64,000 nt of DNA from JAUSFM01 sp964343705 (GCA_964343705.1 CAYFJX010000002.1:62001-126000), one strand, 5' to 3'. Counted from the first letter of the stretch, positions 1-8,748 are shown. The notes: generated by a model not told the origin, from the sequence alone. Numbers and translations: made by a program.

Positions 1-579
1 TTCAATAAGCCAAAAAAAGTTAGTTTTATTGACACCACAGTAAAACCAGGAAAAAACATTAATCTTGTGTCACAAAAAATAGAAAAGGTGTTAAAGCGGC
101 ATCGTGACAAAGAAGATTTTGAAGTAATGACTCCTGATCAAGTTCTAAAAATCTTCTCTTCTATTTTGGGTATTGTCCAAGCAGTACTTATAGGTATTGC
201 TGCGATTTCACTGATTGTAGGATGTGTTGGAATTATGAATTCTATGTTTACTAATGTACTTGAGCGAACAAAGGAGATTGGGGTGATGAAGAGTATTGGA
301 GCGCAGAATAACCAAATCATGTTATTATTTATGTTTGAGGCAGGCATGGTTGGATTAGTAGGTGGAATTGCAGGTATTATACTTGGGTCTTTGGTTGGTC
401 TTGGTGCTGAAGCTGCTGCTCAGTCTGCTGGCTTTGACTTGCTAAAAATTGAACTACAGGCTAGTATGCTCATAGGAGTGTTACTTTTCTCAATAGTTGT
501 TGGTGTGCTTGCAGGTTTTCTTCCTGCTCGAAGAGCAGCAAAACTACATCCTGTTGACGCATTGAGGTGGATAAAATGA
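1..579 (+). CDS. ABC transporter permease, FtsX/MacB type (5' truncated)
   Basis: The frame is open from the first base of the window, so the N-terminus is missing. What remains is the end of the extracytoplasmic MacB-like domain and the C-terminal FtsX-type membrane domain. Hydrophobic helices lie at about residues 50-75, 105-130 and 155-175, with the family-typical stretch E-R-T-K-E-I-G-V-M-K after the first. It ends with the permease signature ARRAAKLHPVDALRW. The stop overlaps the next start as ATGA, so the two permeases are translationally coupled and probably work together in an efflux or lipoprotein-handling ABC system. The ATPase gene would lie upstream, outside the window. Substrate unknown. 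Confidence 0.85.
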   Translation, partial: FNKPKKVSFIDTTVKPGKNINLVSQKIEKVLKRHRDKEDFEVMTPDQVLKIFSSILGIVQAVLIGIAAISLIVGCVGIMNSMFTNVLERTKEIGVMKSIGAQNNQIMLLFMFEAGMVGLVGGIAGIILGSLVGLGAEAAAQSAGFDLLKIELQASMLIGVLLFSIVVGVLAGFLPARRAAKLHPVDALRWIK

Positions 580-1769
580 CCTCTGCAGATATCATAAAGT
601 TCTCGTTCCAGAATATCAAGAATAGACAATTACGATCACATCTAACCATGTTAGGGATAATAATTGGTATTGTTGCTATTATTTCTCTTATTATGCTTGG
701 AGAAGGCTTGCAGCGTGGCATGACTGAAAACTTTGACAAACTTGGTGCGCGTCGGTTGTTTGTAGGACCCAAGAATATAAATCCAGGAGGTCCTCCGATT
801 GGTGTTTCACAGTTATCTGACAGTGATGTTGAAGTAGTTCAAAAATTACCAATGGTGGAATACACTACAAAAGTGTATTTTGACACGGTAACAGTGAAGT
901 ATAAACGAAAGGAAAGTGTGGTAAACGTAGGTGCATTTGACACAAAGGATGTAAAAAAGTTTTTTGAGGATGTAGATATTAAACTTAAGGCAGGTAAGTG
1001 GTTTGAATCAGACAGTGATGTGGTAGTGCTTGGATGGGGTGTTGCCCATGAAGCATTTGATAGAGACATACGATTGCGAAACTCAGTCATCATTGAAGGT
1101 AGGAAATTTCGGGTTGTGGGTATTAAAGAACGCCAGGGTGATCGTAATAGTGATTACCAGATCCATATGCCATTAAAAACAATGCAAGACCTTAAAGAGC
1201 GTCCCGATGCGTTCACAAGCTTTAGTGTGATGATAAAACATAACGTCGATATAGCTGATGCTGAAAAAACAGTTGCTAAACGTCTTGAGCGAAAACGAGG
1301 CGATGAAAATTTTACTATCACAAGTCCTGTAAAGCTCAAAGAACAGCTCCAAGGTATTTTGGGTGTACTGAGCATTGTGTTGATTGGGATTGCTGCAATC
1401 TCATTGGTTGTAGGCGGGGTCGGTATTATGAACTCCATGTATACCAGTGTTTTGGAAAGGACAAGAGATATAGGTATTATGAAAGCTATCGGAGCAACTA
1501 ACACCCACATTGTGGGAATGTTCTTGGTTGAGTCAGGATTCCTTGGTTTGGTAAGTGGAATTATAGGGGTGCTGATTGGTATGGGTATTGCTTTTGGTTT
1601 TGCTGCATTGGTTAGTCTGACAGGTACAGTAAAGATTGTTATTTTGATCAATCCTAAACTGGTGCTGTTTGCGATCGGGTTCTCGTTTGTTGTAGGTGTC
1701 TTGTCAGGCACTCTTCCAGCAATTCAAGCTGCGCAGTTGAAGCCAGTTGATGCTTTGAGATATGAGTAG
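576..1769 (+). CDS. ABC transporter permease, FtsX/MacB type
   Basis: Second MacB/FtsX-like permease (397 aa), paralogous to the preceding gene. It has an N-terminal transmembrane helix (LTMLGIIIGIVAIISLIMLG), an extracytoplasmic domain (about residues 45-250), then three C-terminal helices and the closing motif QAAQLKPVDALRYE. The start chosen is the ATG at 576, which overlaps the upstream stop by 4 bp and has GAGGTGG 6 bases before it; an in-frame GTG at 567 is less likely. Such permeases pair with a LolD/MacB-type ATPase. Direction of transport and substrate cannot be read from the sequence. Confidence 0.88.
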   Translation: MTSADIIKFSFQNIKNRQLRSHLTMLGIIIGIVAIISLIMLGEGLQRGMTENFDKLGARRLFVGPKNINPGGPPIGVSQLSDSDVEVVQKLPMVEYTTKVYFDTVTVKYKRKESVVNVGAFDTKDVKKFFEDVDIKLKAGKWFESDSDVVVLGWGVAHEAFDRDIRLRNSVIIEGRKFRVVGIKERQGDRNSDYQIHMPLKTMQDLKERPDAFTSFSVMIKHNVDIADAEKTVAKRLERKRGDENFTITSPVKLKEQLQGILGVLSIVLIGIAAISLVVGGVGIMNSMYTSVLERTRDIGIMKAIGATNTHIVGMFLVESGFLGLVSGIIGVLIGMGIAFGFAALVSLTGTVKIVILINPKLVLFAIGFSFVVGVLSGTLPAIQAAQLKPVDALRYE

Positions 1770-1780
1770 TGAACATACCC

Positions 1781-1942
1781 TGCAATACCCCCTTGGAGTT
1801 CTTCACGAGGCGGGCTGATTCCCTCAGCGAATAATGTATTTTCGCTGGGGCCCAAACGAGCTTTGCTCGTTGTGGGCATGCAAGCCAGCCGAGGTCTTTT
1901 CCTGCTCGCTGGATGCGAGCAGTCTCTCTCCGTGGTATTGCA
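1781..1942 (-). ncRNA. structured RNA candidate with closed terminal stem
   Basis: This GC-rich island in AT-rich DNA folds as one closed unit. TGCAATACC at 1781-1789 pairs perfectly with 1934-1942, and GGAG 1795-1798 pairs with 1928-1931. Inside are hairpins 1822-1831/1841-1850, 1855-1860/1866-1871 and 1903-1909/1915-1921, plus a possible GGCTG/CAGCC junction stem (1813-1817/1886-1890). A TATA-like TTTAATAA lies just beyond 1950 on the minus strand, so I prefer that orientation; there is no equivalent on plus. I looked for RNase P, SRP and 5S signatures and did not find convincing ones. Family unknown. Confidence 0.5.
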
Positions 1943-1985
1943 AAAGAAAGAAAAATTATTAAACACCAAACCCCTTAACAACCCC

Positions 1986-2195
1986 ATGACTACCCACCTA
2001 ACAGCACATTGGATTGAAAGATTCATCAAACTTGAACTTATTATTATAGCTGTGAAAGCATTTGTGCTTGCAATTCTCTTTATATTTTTCAAAGAGTATT
2101 TGTTGTACTTACGATCAAAAGCATTGCTTATTGGGGGAGTACTTGCTGTTGCTGTACTCTTGTTTGTGTTATACGAATATTATGGTAAGAAATAG
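1986..2195 (+). CDS. small membrane protein with two predicted helices
   Basis: 69 aa protein with two hydrophobic segments (about residues 18-38 and 45-63) and a Lys-rich end. The start is the ATG at 1986: a TATA-like AAATTATTAAAC lies about 25-30 bp upstream, which fits a leaderless message. A longer in-frame reading from 1863 would run through the structured-RNA candidate and is unlikely. No family recognised. It is tail-to-tail with the K+ channel gene, two bases apart. Confidence 0.5.
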   Translation: MTTHLTAHWIERFIKLELIIIAVKAFVLAILFIFFKEYLLYLRSKALLIGGVLAVAVLLFVLYEYYGKK

Positions 2196-2197
2196 CA

Positions 2198-3115
2198 TCA
2201 GTGTTGTTTAATCTCATCCCAGATCTGATCAAGTTGCTTTTCTGCTTCTGATATTTGCTCGTACTTTTTTGCTTCGGCCTCTGTCTTTGGCTTGATTGCT
2301 TGCTGAGGAGTTTCTTCTTTTTTGCGCTGTCTGAGATCTGCTTCCACTCTCCTTGTTTGTTTTTCTGTTTCATGGGCTGAACCAACTCCTGAAATAAACA
2401 TGAGTAAGATGGCGATGAAGACGACATTTATGACCATACCAAGCAAGGCTTGGGTTGCTGCGACAAGGCGAGCTGCTGCACTTACCGGACTAATATCCCC
2501 ATAACCAAGTGTGGTGAATGTAACAGCGCTAAAGTAGATAAAGGTAAGTTTACCTTCGGGTTGGTCAGTGGTAAAGCCTTTGTATTGATTGTAGGGATCA
2601 ACGTGAATATCATAGTAAATAATGCCAAAACCAAGAACATAGAGGATGGAAATAGCAAGGTAGATTGCAAGGATTAAGAGTTGTTTGTGTTCTTTAAACC
2701 AGCGACGGATATCTTTTACAATTCCCAAAACTTCAGGGCAGTAGATAAAGGTAAGCATAAGATAGGTTGCAATGTAAATACACTCACTCAGAAGAATGGT
2801 GAAGTCTTTCTTGATAACAAGTGAGGGAAGCGCAATACCCATACCTACAATAAACACTGCAGCGAGAGTGTAACGTATTCCTTTGATGGTCTCACGCTTT
2901 CTGATTACTGGAACAATAATTAAGAAGATGAGAAATATGAAAAAGACCATGAGAATTTCTGCTGCGGTACTGGGTGAGACTTGCAAGAAGCGATTAATTT
3001 TCGTACCAATAAACTGTGACAAGAAATAAGCAAGGCCAATAGGTACAAAAAAGAGTAGGTTGTAATAGCCTAGTTTCACTAAGGAAATCTCTTCATCACC
3101 ACTTTTTTGTTCCAT
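2198..3115 (-). CDS. potassium channel, ion-transport-2 type
   Basis: 305 aa membrane protein. The K+ selectivity filter TLGYGD is preceded by FSAVTFT, as in two-helix-pore K+ channels. It has about six or seven hydrophobic segments before and around the pore (residues 15-35, 48-70, 80-100, 108-128, 145-168, the pore at about 195-215, and a final helix at about 225-245). The C-terminus (250-305) is charged and probably a coiled coil for tetramer contacts. No RCK/TrkA_N nucleotide-binding domain is seen, which is unusual for prokaryotic Kch-type channels. Transcribed alone toward the small membrane protein. Confidence 0.88.
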   Translation of the reverse strand: MEQKSGDEEISLVKLGYYNLLFFVPIGLAYFLSQFIGTKINRFLQVSPSTAAEILMVFFIFLIFLIIVPVIRKRETIKGIRYTLAAVFIVGMGIALPSLVIKKDFTILLSECIYIATYLMLTFIYCPEVLGIVKDIRRWFKEHKQLLILAIYLAISILYVLGFGIIYYDIHVDPYNQYKGFTTDQPEGKLTFIYFSAVTFTTLGYGDISPVSAAARLVAATQALLGMVINVVFIAILLMFISGVGSAHETEKQTRRVEADLRQRKKEETPQQAIKPKTEAEAKKYEQISEAEKQLDQIWDEIKQH

Positions 3116-3166
3116 TACTGGAATTAAGGCAAAATGTGTTTAAAAATGTTTAGTTAGAATGGTAAA

Positions 3167-3239
3167 AGCCTCTGGTGGGAGTTGCACCCACGACCTTCTG
3201 CTTACGAGGCAGATGCAATAGCTACTATGCTACAGAGGC
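3167..3239 (-). tRNA. tRNA-Thr (CGT)
   Basis: Full cloverleaf on the minus strand. Acceptor GCCTCTG pairs with CAGAGGC, the anticodon stem TCTGC/GCAGA holds loop CTCGTAA (anticodon CGT), the T-stem is GTGGG/CTCCC-like, and the discriminator is U73. CCA is not encoded. No intron. Confidence 0.93.
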
Positions 3240-3266
3240 GACTGAAAGAATAGAATATGAAAGAAC

Positions 3267-3422
3267 TTAAATCTTTTTTAAAACTTCTTCTTTAGTCTGA
3301 AATTTTTTCTGGCACTGAGAACAAATAAGGTGCTTCTTGCCTTTTTCATCTTTTATATACGAGCCAAGAGGCTTACCAAGAAAGGTCTTGTCTATAGTTC
3401 CTTTACAAATAGCACATTTCAT
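3267..3422 (-). CDS. small zinc-ribbon protein, 51 aa
   Basis: Short ORF starting MKCAICKGTIDKTFLGKPLG, with a second pair in ICSQC. The two CxxC knuckles about 33 residues apart suggest one zinc ion bound in a ribbon. Small archaeal zinc-ribbon proteins of this form are common and mostly uncharacterised. It lies 5 bases after the next upstream minus-strand gene (3428-3826), so the two are probably co-transcribed. No function can be assigned. Confidence 0.72.
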   Translation of the reverse strand: MKCAICKGTIDKTFLGKPLGSYIKDEKGKKHLICSQCQKKFQTKEEVLKKI

Positions 3423-3427
3423 AGAAT

Positions 3428-3826
3428 TCACCGCATACGTGTTATTGCTTGTTTAGCAGACCCAGCTCCAATGCCACGCAACCCAACACCAGTGTACCTT
3501 CGCCGTCGCTTGGGTGCTGGCTTTTTACCTTTTGAGAGTTTTTTGTATTCTTTCATAAGCGCTGCTCTGACATCTTTGATTTGAGCCAGTACTTTTTCAG
3601 CAGCTGGACACAATTTCTGGTGCTTGTGGCTTTCTTGAGAAATACGCGTGACTTTTTTGGTGATTGCATCAAGAAATTGGACATGTTGATGAATGGTAGA
3701 AAGGTGGACGTACTTGCCCTGCTCTAACCGTTTTTTAACCAGGTTAAGGCTGTCAAATTCCATTTTACCAACAGCACAGGTTTCACCTGTTTTCCATTGG
3801 TTAAATTCCTTTTTCACGTCTTTCAC
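3428..3826 (-). CDS. basic hypothetical protein, 132 aa
   Basis: Predicted soluble, helical protein (MKDVKKEFNQWKTGETCAVG...) with a strongly basic segment GKKPAPKRRRRYTG near residue 105 and a final arginine. The basic tail suggests nucleic-acid contact, but no family is recognised. It is upstream of, and nearly touching, the zinc-ribbon gene on the same strand. Its promoter region is shared with the divergent ABCE1 gene. Confidence 0.6.
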   Translation of the reverse strand: MKDVKKEFNQWKTGETCAVGKMEFDSLNLVKKRLEQGKYVHLSTIHQHVQFLDAITKKVTRISQESHKHQKLCPAAEKVLAQIKDVRAALMKEYKKLSKGKKPAPKRRRRYTGVGLRGIGAGSAKQAITRMR

Positions 3827-3883
3827 ACTATTTCAAATACCCTTGACTATTTATATTTTTGCTAAGTATTTTCGTGTTTTACC

Positions 3884-3896
3884 TAAATATTTAAAA
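3884..3896 (+). promoter_or_regulatory. TATA box for ABCE1 gene
   Basis: AT-rich TAAATATTTAAA lies about 28 bp upstream of the ATG at 3920. The spacing fits a leaderless transcript and decides for that ATG over the in-frame GTG at 3911. Confidence 0.55.
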
Positions 3897-3919
3897 AATG
3901 GATCATCCACGTGCCAAAC

Positions 3920-5707
3920 ATGACACGAATTGCAGTTATAGAGAAAGAGAAATGTCATCCAATGCAGTGTGGAAACTATTTGTGCGTGCGTCTTTGTCCA
4001 ATAAATAAAACTGGTGCTGATTGCATTACAGAAGGTGAAGATGGAAAAGCAAGAATTGACGCTGAACTTTGTACCGGATGTTCGATCTGTCCTAAGCGTT
4101 GCCCATTCGGAGCCATACATATCATTAATTTACCAGAGGCTTTAGATAAACCCCCAATTAATCGTTATGGGGAAAACGGTTTTCATCTTTATAACTTACC
4201 TGCACCAATGTTCGGTAAAGTTGTAGGAATTCTTGGAAGAAATGGCGGAGGAAAGTCAACAGCACTTAAGATTCTTGCTGGTGTACTTAAACCAAACTTG
4301 GGAACCGATCATGAAGCAACTCCCCAAGAGATGATTACGTACTTTAAAGGTCAAGAAGCACAAGCATACTTTGAAAAAGTGCGAGATGGCAAAATCAAAG
4401 TTGCATACAAACCCCAGACAGTAGAGGTTATTCCAAAATACCATCAAGGAACCGTGCGGCAGCTCCTTGAAAAAGCAGATGAGAAAGGCAAGCTTGATGA
4501 GTATGCAAAAACATTAGAGATTGACAAAGTACTTGACCATGAAATCACCAAGGTAAGTGGTGGGGAACTACAACGAGTTGCAATTTGTGCAACAGCACTG
4601 AAAAAAGCTAATGTGTACTTGTTTGACGAGCCAACAAGTTACCTAGATATTAAACAACGAATTAAAGTATCCCAATTTATCAAAAGCCTGGTGGATGATA
4701 CTGAAGAGGAAGAAGAAAAAAATGCTGTTTTGATTATTGAACACGACTTGATAATTCTTGATTACCTCACTGACCTGGTACATATTATGTATGGTAAAGT
4801 CGGTGCATATGGAGTTGTTTCACAACCAAAGTCAACACGGGTAGGTATTAATGTGTATCTTGCAGGATACTTGAAAGAGGAGAATATTCGATTTAGGGAG
4901 TATGCCATTAACTTTGATGTGACAGAACAGGCAACACGGATTGGTGTACAAAAACTATTGAGTTGGCAGGGCTTGAAAAAAACACTGGGAAGTTTTACAC
5001 TAGAAGCACCAGAAGGACATGTTGCACTGAATGAAGTATATGGTATGCTGGGTGAAAATGGAGTAGGAAAAACAACGTTTGTAAAAATGCTTGCTGGAGT
5101 ACATGATGCAGATGAAGGAGAAACCAAGAATGAAATCGGTGGAGAGAAACTTAAGGTTTCGTACAAAGCCCAGTATTTAGAGAGTGATAGTGAGGAGCTT
5201 GTTGCTGTTGTGTTAAAAGATGTAATTGCTAACTATGAAGGCTTGCTTGTTGGACCCCTTGCACTCAAGGACTTGTTTACAAAAAAATTAAGTGAATTAT
5301 CAGGTGGTGAACTACAACGAGTATCTATTGCTCAATGTCTTGCTCGGGATGCGCAAGTGTACTTGCTTGACGAGCCATCTGCATACCTTGATGTTGAACA
5401 GCGACTTATTGTGGCAAAAGTTATTCGTGAAGTAATGGAACAAAAGAATGCATCTTGCTTGGTTGTTGATCACGACTTGTTATTTGTTGATTATCTTTCT
5501 CATAAACTATGTGTGTGTAGGGGGATTCCTGCTATCCAGGGTGCTATTCGAGGACCGTTTGAACTAGATGAAGGAATGAACATGTTCTTGGAAGATATGG
5601 GATTAACATTTAGAATGGATCCTGAAAGCAAAAGGCCACGGGCAAACAAGCCAGGAAGCCAGTTGGATAAAAGCCAGCGTGCTGAGGGTAAGTTGTATAT
5701 GCGTTAG
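3920..5707 (+). CDS. rli1: ribosome recycling ATPase ABCE1/Rli1
   Basis: 595 aa, the normal size for archaeal ABCE1. N-terminal iron-sulfur region with two cysteine clusters (CHPMQCGNYLCVRLCP and CTGCSICPKRCP, about residues 12-65), then two ABC ATPase domains. NBD1 has Walker A GRNGGGKST, signature SGGELQRV and Walker B VYLFDEPTS. NBD2 has GENGVGKTT, SGGELQRVS and VYLLDEPSA. ABCE1 splits 70S ribosomes after termination or rescue, working with aRF1 or pelota; pelota is also encoded in this window (44890-45963). Its stop overlaps by 4 bp the end of the convergent regulator gene. Confidence 0.97.
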   Translation: MTRIAVIEKEKCHPMQCGNYLCVRLCPINKTGADCITEGEDGKARIDAELCTGCSICPKRCPFGAIHIINLPEALDKPPINRYGENGFHLYNLPAPMFGKVVGILGRNGGGKSTALKILAGVLKPNLGTDHEATPQEMITYFKGQEAQAYFEKVRDGKIKVAYKPQTVEVIPKYHQGTVRQLLEKADEKGKLDEYAKTLEIDKVLDHEITKVSGGELQRVAICATALKKANVYLFDEPTSYLDIKQRIKVSQFIKSLVDDTEEEEEKNAVLIIEHDLIILDYLTDLVHIMYGKVGAYGVVSQPKSTRVGINVYLAGYLKEENIRFREYAINFDVTEQATRIGVQKLLSWQGLKKTLGSFTLEAPEGHVALNEVYGMLGENGVGKTTFVKMLAGVHDADEGETKNEIGGEKLKVSYKAQYLESDSEELVAVVLKDVIANYEGLLVGPLALKDLFTKKLSELSGGELQRVSIAQCLARDAQVYLLDEPSAYLDVEQRLIVAKVIREVMEQKNASCLVVDHDLLFVDYLSHKLCVCRGIPAIQGAIRGPFELDEGMNMFLEDMGLTFRMDPESKRPRANKPGSQLDKSQRAEGKLYMR

Positions 5708-6453
5708 TTTTGTGCAATATGATCCCACATAAACTGCCAGAATTTTCTATACCCCTCTGCAAGACTTTTTGATTTCATAACAAACTGTATGGGTTCATCA
5801 GGAAGCTTTCCAACTTCTCCCCCACTAATAAAGGTAACAACATAATCACCGAAGATATCAACCATTGTGGGACTGGAATAGTTTTTTGGAAGAAATTTAT
5901 AGGGTTTACCAACTAATTTGACAATGTTAGGTAATTGCTTTTTTACTTCATGATCAAAGATGTGATAAAACTTGATTCCAAGTTTTTTTCGTTGTTTTTC
6001 AAAGTGTGGTAAGAAGTGTTGTAAACGGGGATCAAGCCACATGCCCTTTGCACCAATAAAATATACTGGTTGTTTTGTCTTGAGAATAGCGCGTAGGTAG
6101 TTCTTGACACCCTCAATACCTCTGTAGAGGTATGCTTGTTCTTGTTCTTCAACTGCTTGATGCTTTGCTTGCATTTCAGGTAAGACTTGGGTAATACGTG
6201 CCTCTTTTTCTTTGAGCAATGAAAGAAGGACCTGTGGACTCATGCTCTTAAAATGTTTTTCACTCTTAACAAATACTTCTGATGCAAGTCCTTTTTCAGA
6301 AAGTTTAGCTAGGGAATCATACACATTTCGCCTATGTACTCCTGATTTGTTAGAAATAGTTTGCACTGATGCTTCTCCTGTTTTGAGCAAGGTTTCATAG
6401 ACTCGTGCTTCATTTGGTGACAAGCCTAGTTCTCTAAGGATTTCTTCGTACAT
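5704..6453 (-). CDS. TrmB-family transcriptional regulator
   Basis: 249 aa. An N-terminal winged helix (LSPNEARVYETLL...VHRRNVYDSLAKL, residues 10-60) is followed by a helical linker and a C-terminal effector-binding-like domain (about 100-249). TrmB proteins typically sense sugars or metabolites. A TATA-like AGTATTTAAGC lies about 30 bp upstream of the ATG, consistent with leaderless transcription. A perfect palindrome at 6496-6513 just upstream is the likely operator. This protein differs clearly from the two close paralogues at 49 and 60 kb. Confidence 0.82.
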   Translation of the reverse strand: MYEEILRELGLSPNEARVYETLLKTGEASVQTISNKSGVHRRNVYDSLAKLSEKGLASEVFVKSEKHFKSMSPQVLLSLLKEKEARITQVLPEMQAKHQAVEEQEQAYLYRGIEGVKNYLRAILKTKQPVYFIGAKGMWLDPRLQHFLPHFEKQRKKLGIKFYHIFDHEVKKQLPNIVKLVGKPYKFLPKNYSSPTMVDIFGDYVVTFISGGEVGKLPDEPIQFVMKSKSLAEGYRKFWQFMWDHIAQN

Positions 6454-6495
6454 GGTTGCTAGAGTGCTTGTAGAGCTTAAATACTTTTCTATTAT

Positions 6496-6513
6496 TGGTG
6501 GTAATCACCACCA
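6496..6513. promoter_or_regulatory. operator-like palindrome between divergent genes
   Basis: TGGTGGT-AATC-ACCACCA is a 7+7 bp inverted repeat. It sits between the TATA box of the minus-strand TrmB-like gene and a TATA box for plus-strand transcription (GTTTATATA, 6519-6527). The placement fits control of both directions by the adjacent regulator. Confidence 0.65.
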
Positions 6514-6683
6514 CAAGAGTTTATATAGAAGATACACTTTCTTACTCTTAAGAAGTAACAAATAAAACAAGAAGGCACACAACAAGAACAAAAAGAGGCG
6601 TGCTGGTTTTGAGATAGCTTCGAGATAGTGAGGAGCATAGCAACTGAACAAAACTAGCGCAAGCTTTGGAGAGATGATGAAAG

Positions 6684-7031
6684 ATGGTAGAAAGCGTACA
6701 AGCATTAACAGACTATGACATTACAGTCAAACTCCCCCAGGGAAGTGTAGATGGAATTACTGGGCTTCCAGACTTTATCAGGAATTGTCCCCTCAAGTTT
6801 AGCGTTTGGACAGGAGATCACAAGAAAAGACCAGAGTTAGAACTAATCATTAGAGATAGCGAGGGTGCAATAACCATAACACCCACAAACGGGAGACTCA
6901 ATGTAGCACTCCCACCAGAGGCAAATACTGGAATGAACTTAGAATATCATACAAGCGATCAGTACAAAACAAAGTTCAAAGTCCTGGGGGGTTCAGACTA
7001 TTCAAGAGTGGATGTGTGGTATAGTAGATGA
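6684..7031 (+). CDS. hypothetical protein, 115 aa
   Basis: Predicted soluble, beta-rich protein with no signal peptide, starting MVESVQALTDYDITVKLPQG. It is the first gene of a three-gene unit with 7047-7619 and 7616-8260. The likely promoter is the TATA box at 6519-6527 beside the palindrome, giving a long leader of roughly 130 nt. No ribosome binding site sits close to this ATG, so the start is uncertain. No family recognised. Confidence 0.5.
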   Translation: MVESVQALTDYDITVKLPQGSVDGITGLPDFIRNCPLKFSVWTGDHKKRPELELIIRDSEGAITITPTNGRLNVALPPEANTGMNLEYHTSDQYKTKFKVLGGSDYSRVDVWYSR

Positions 7032-7046
7032 AAAAGGTGATAAACA

Positions 7047-7619
7047 ATGACAGTTACAACAAGATTAACACAAGAAAAAATGGGAGAAAGGCATTTCCTT
7101 CCCCCTGAAGATCCTTTTGATGACCAAAAGGTAGACGCATGGCATAATCTAGAATATGTCATTGGAATAAATACATGGGGCCAACATGATGTCATACGAA
7201 AGGGTTTTGCTGGAGAAACCACAAGCAGTTTTCATTACAGTGTTAGGGGAACTATTATGCTAAAACCAATTGATAAAAACAAAGAAAACGAGGGCTTTGA
7301 TGATGGAAATTTTCGTGTATTTGTACGATATGATTTGGGTGAACCTCAGGGTGCCAGTGTAAAATCAACAGGAGATTGCGTTACTGATTTTTGGTTTACA
7401 AAGGAAAATTTAGAGGGACTTTGTGGAAGTTTCCCACAAATGGGCATGATTGGTAAAGTTGTTATTGCAACAAATGGTCAACTTCCAGGGGATACAGAAA
7501 AACAAGTTTTTCTGGATATGTTTGAAGAAGCAGTTGTCAAGAACCAGAATTTTCAAAGATATGCACAAGCACACCACGCATTTTTAGAGGCGTATCAAAC
7601 AGCAGGTGAACAATCATGA
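7047..7619 (+). CDS. hypothetical protein, 190 aa
   Basis: Soluble protein starting MTVTTRLTQEKMGERHFLPP, no signal peptide or membrane segment. It begins 15 bases after the previous gene and its stop overlaps the next start as ATGA, so all three are co-translated. No domain is recognised. Operon context suggests it serves the secreted protein encoded next. Confidence 0.6.
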   Translation: MTVTTRLTQEKMGERHFLPPEDPFDDQKVDAWHNLEYVIGINTWGQHDVIRKGFAGETTSSFHYSVRGTIMLKPIDKNKENEGFDDGNFRVFVRYDLGEPQGASVKSTGDCVTDFWFTKENLEGLCGSFPQMGMIGKVVIATNGQLPGDTEKQVFLDMFEEAVVKNQNFQRYAQAHHAFLEAYQTAGEQS

Positions 7620-8260
7620 AACTTACAACAAGAATCAAACAAGCACTAACAGGATTAGCATTAACAGCAGCTGTTGCACTCACACCAAAGACTGCTGTTG
7701 CAGATTTTTATCAAGGTGCACGAGGACCAAGCACTGCACAAGTGCATTACAGCTTAGCAAACAGTGACAATCATAGCCTTGCACTAAAATATTTTGGAGA
7801 AGATGTACTTGCTGTTGGCGTTGCAAACGCAAACAGTAAAGGAATACAAGGATACTTTGGTGGTCTTGGATTGATTGTCGAAGGCATGGAACGAGTCAAA
7901 GCAATCCCTGTAGTTGGTTATGGACTTTCAGCTGATGGCACAAAAGGAACAGCTGTTGGTATTGCACAAGCAACAGTATTTGTGGATACAGATGGCACGT
8001 TCTTGCTTGATCCTCGATACAAACTAGCTATCCCTGCACATGGGCAAGACAACCACACACCACAACACACACTTGGTCTTACTGCAAGTGCGGGAAACAA
8101 CCAATTTAGATTTGGCGTAGATGTACAAAAACAGTTAGGACAAGAAGCTGTTACAGGCGTGCTCGCACGCTATGATATTGACGCTGAAAAGCATTCAAGC
8201 TGGGTTGAGTTTGGTATTGGACAAGGTGGTGCGCAGGTGCAGTTTAGGGGGAATTTTTAG
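7616..8260 (+). CDS. secreted beta-rich protein of unknown function
   Basis: 214 aa with a clear Sec signal peptide (basic start MKLTTRIKQ, hydrophobic core ALTGLALTAAVAL, cleavage near TAVA-DFYQG, about residue 30). The mature part is made of short alternating strands rich in Gly, Ala and aromatic residues, and it ends in aromatic-containing VQFRGNF. The pattern looks like a beta-barrel or porin-like fold, odd for an archaeon without a known outer membrane. It could equally be a secreted beta-sandwich. Last gene of the three-gene operon. Confidence 0.65.
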   Translation: MKLTTRIKQALTGLALTAAVALTPKTAVADFYQGARGPSTAQVHYSLANSDNHSLALKYFGEDVLAVGVANANSKGIQGYFGGLGLIVEGMERVKAIPVVGYGLSADGTKGTAVGIAQATVFVDTDGTFLLDPRYKLAIPAHGQDNHTPQHTLGLTASAGNNQFRFGVDVQKQLGQEAVTGVLARYDIDAEKHSSWVEFGIGQGGAQVQFRGNF

Positions 8261-8715
8261 GACTTATATTTTGGATAAGTCTTCTCGTAAAATTTCGGAT
8301 CCATGGCTTGCCTTGCTATATCTGGAAATTTTCTGAGGATTTTAGGGGATAGATTCTGTTTATGAGTTTCGTTATACTTTTTCAATTTATCATTATACTC
8401 CATTTCTTTAAGGTTTAACTCGATTAATTTTAGGTCTTGATCCAAAATATCAGAAATGCTTCGCTCAGTATCAAATTTTCTTTTCCATCGAGTATCTTTG
8501 CCCAACATAAATAAACCATAACTAATTAACATGAATCCGCAAACAAGAAAAACCACGAAAAAAGTAGTAAAACTTGAATGAAAACGGAGAGGATTAACAT
8601 CTTTTATTTGAATCAAAGAATAAAGAGCAACAAAAAGGCCCCCAAATACAAGGAGAACACCCAAGGACAAAAGGAATCGTGCTTCAGTAGTATAATCAAA
8701 ATTAGGGAGTTCCAT
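8257..8715 (-). CDS. membrane protein with two helices and cytoplasmic tail
   Basis: The preferred start is the ATG at 8715 (MELPNFDYTTEARFLL). Two hydrophobic helices (about residues 14-36 and 48-70) precede a charged, mostly helical tail of about 80 residues. No family recognised. It is tail-to-tail with the secreted protein gene, overlapping it by 4 bp. A longer reading adds eight N-terminal residues without visible support. Confidence 0.55.
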   Translation of the reverse strand: MELPNFDYTTEARFLLSLGVLLVFGGLFVALYSLIQIKDVNPLRFHSSFTTFFVVFLVCGFMLISYGLFMLGKDTRWKRKFDTERSISDILDQDLKLIELNLKEMEYNDKLKKYNETHKQNLSPKILRKFPDIARQAMDPKFYEKTYPKYKS

Positions 8716-8748
8716 GAAAAAAAGAAAAGTACACACCTATAAAAAGAT

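Noticed and set aside
1781..1942. Identification as RNase P RNA from GGAAAAGACC and GGGAAUCAGCC on the minus strand
   Set aside because: The two segments do not form the P4 helix; similarity is superficial.
1863..1985. N-terminal extension of the small membrane protein to 1863
   Set aside because: It would run through the structured-RNA candidate and lacks a start signal; a TATA-like element fits the ATG at 1986.
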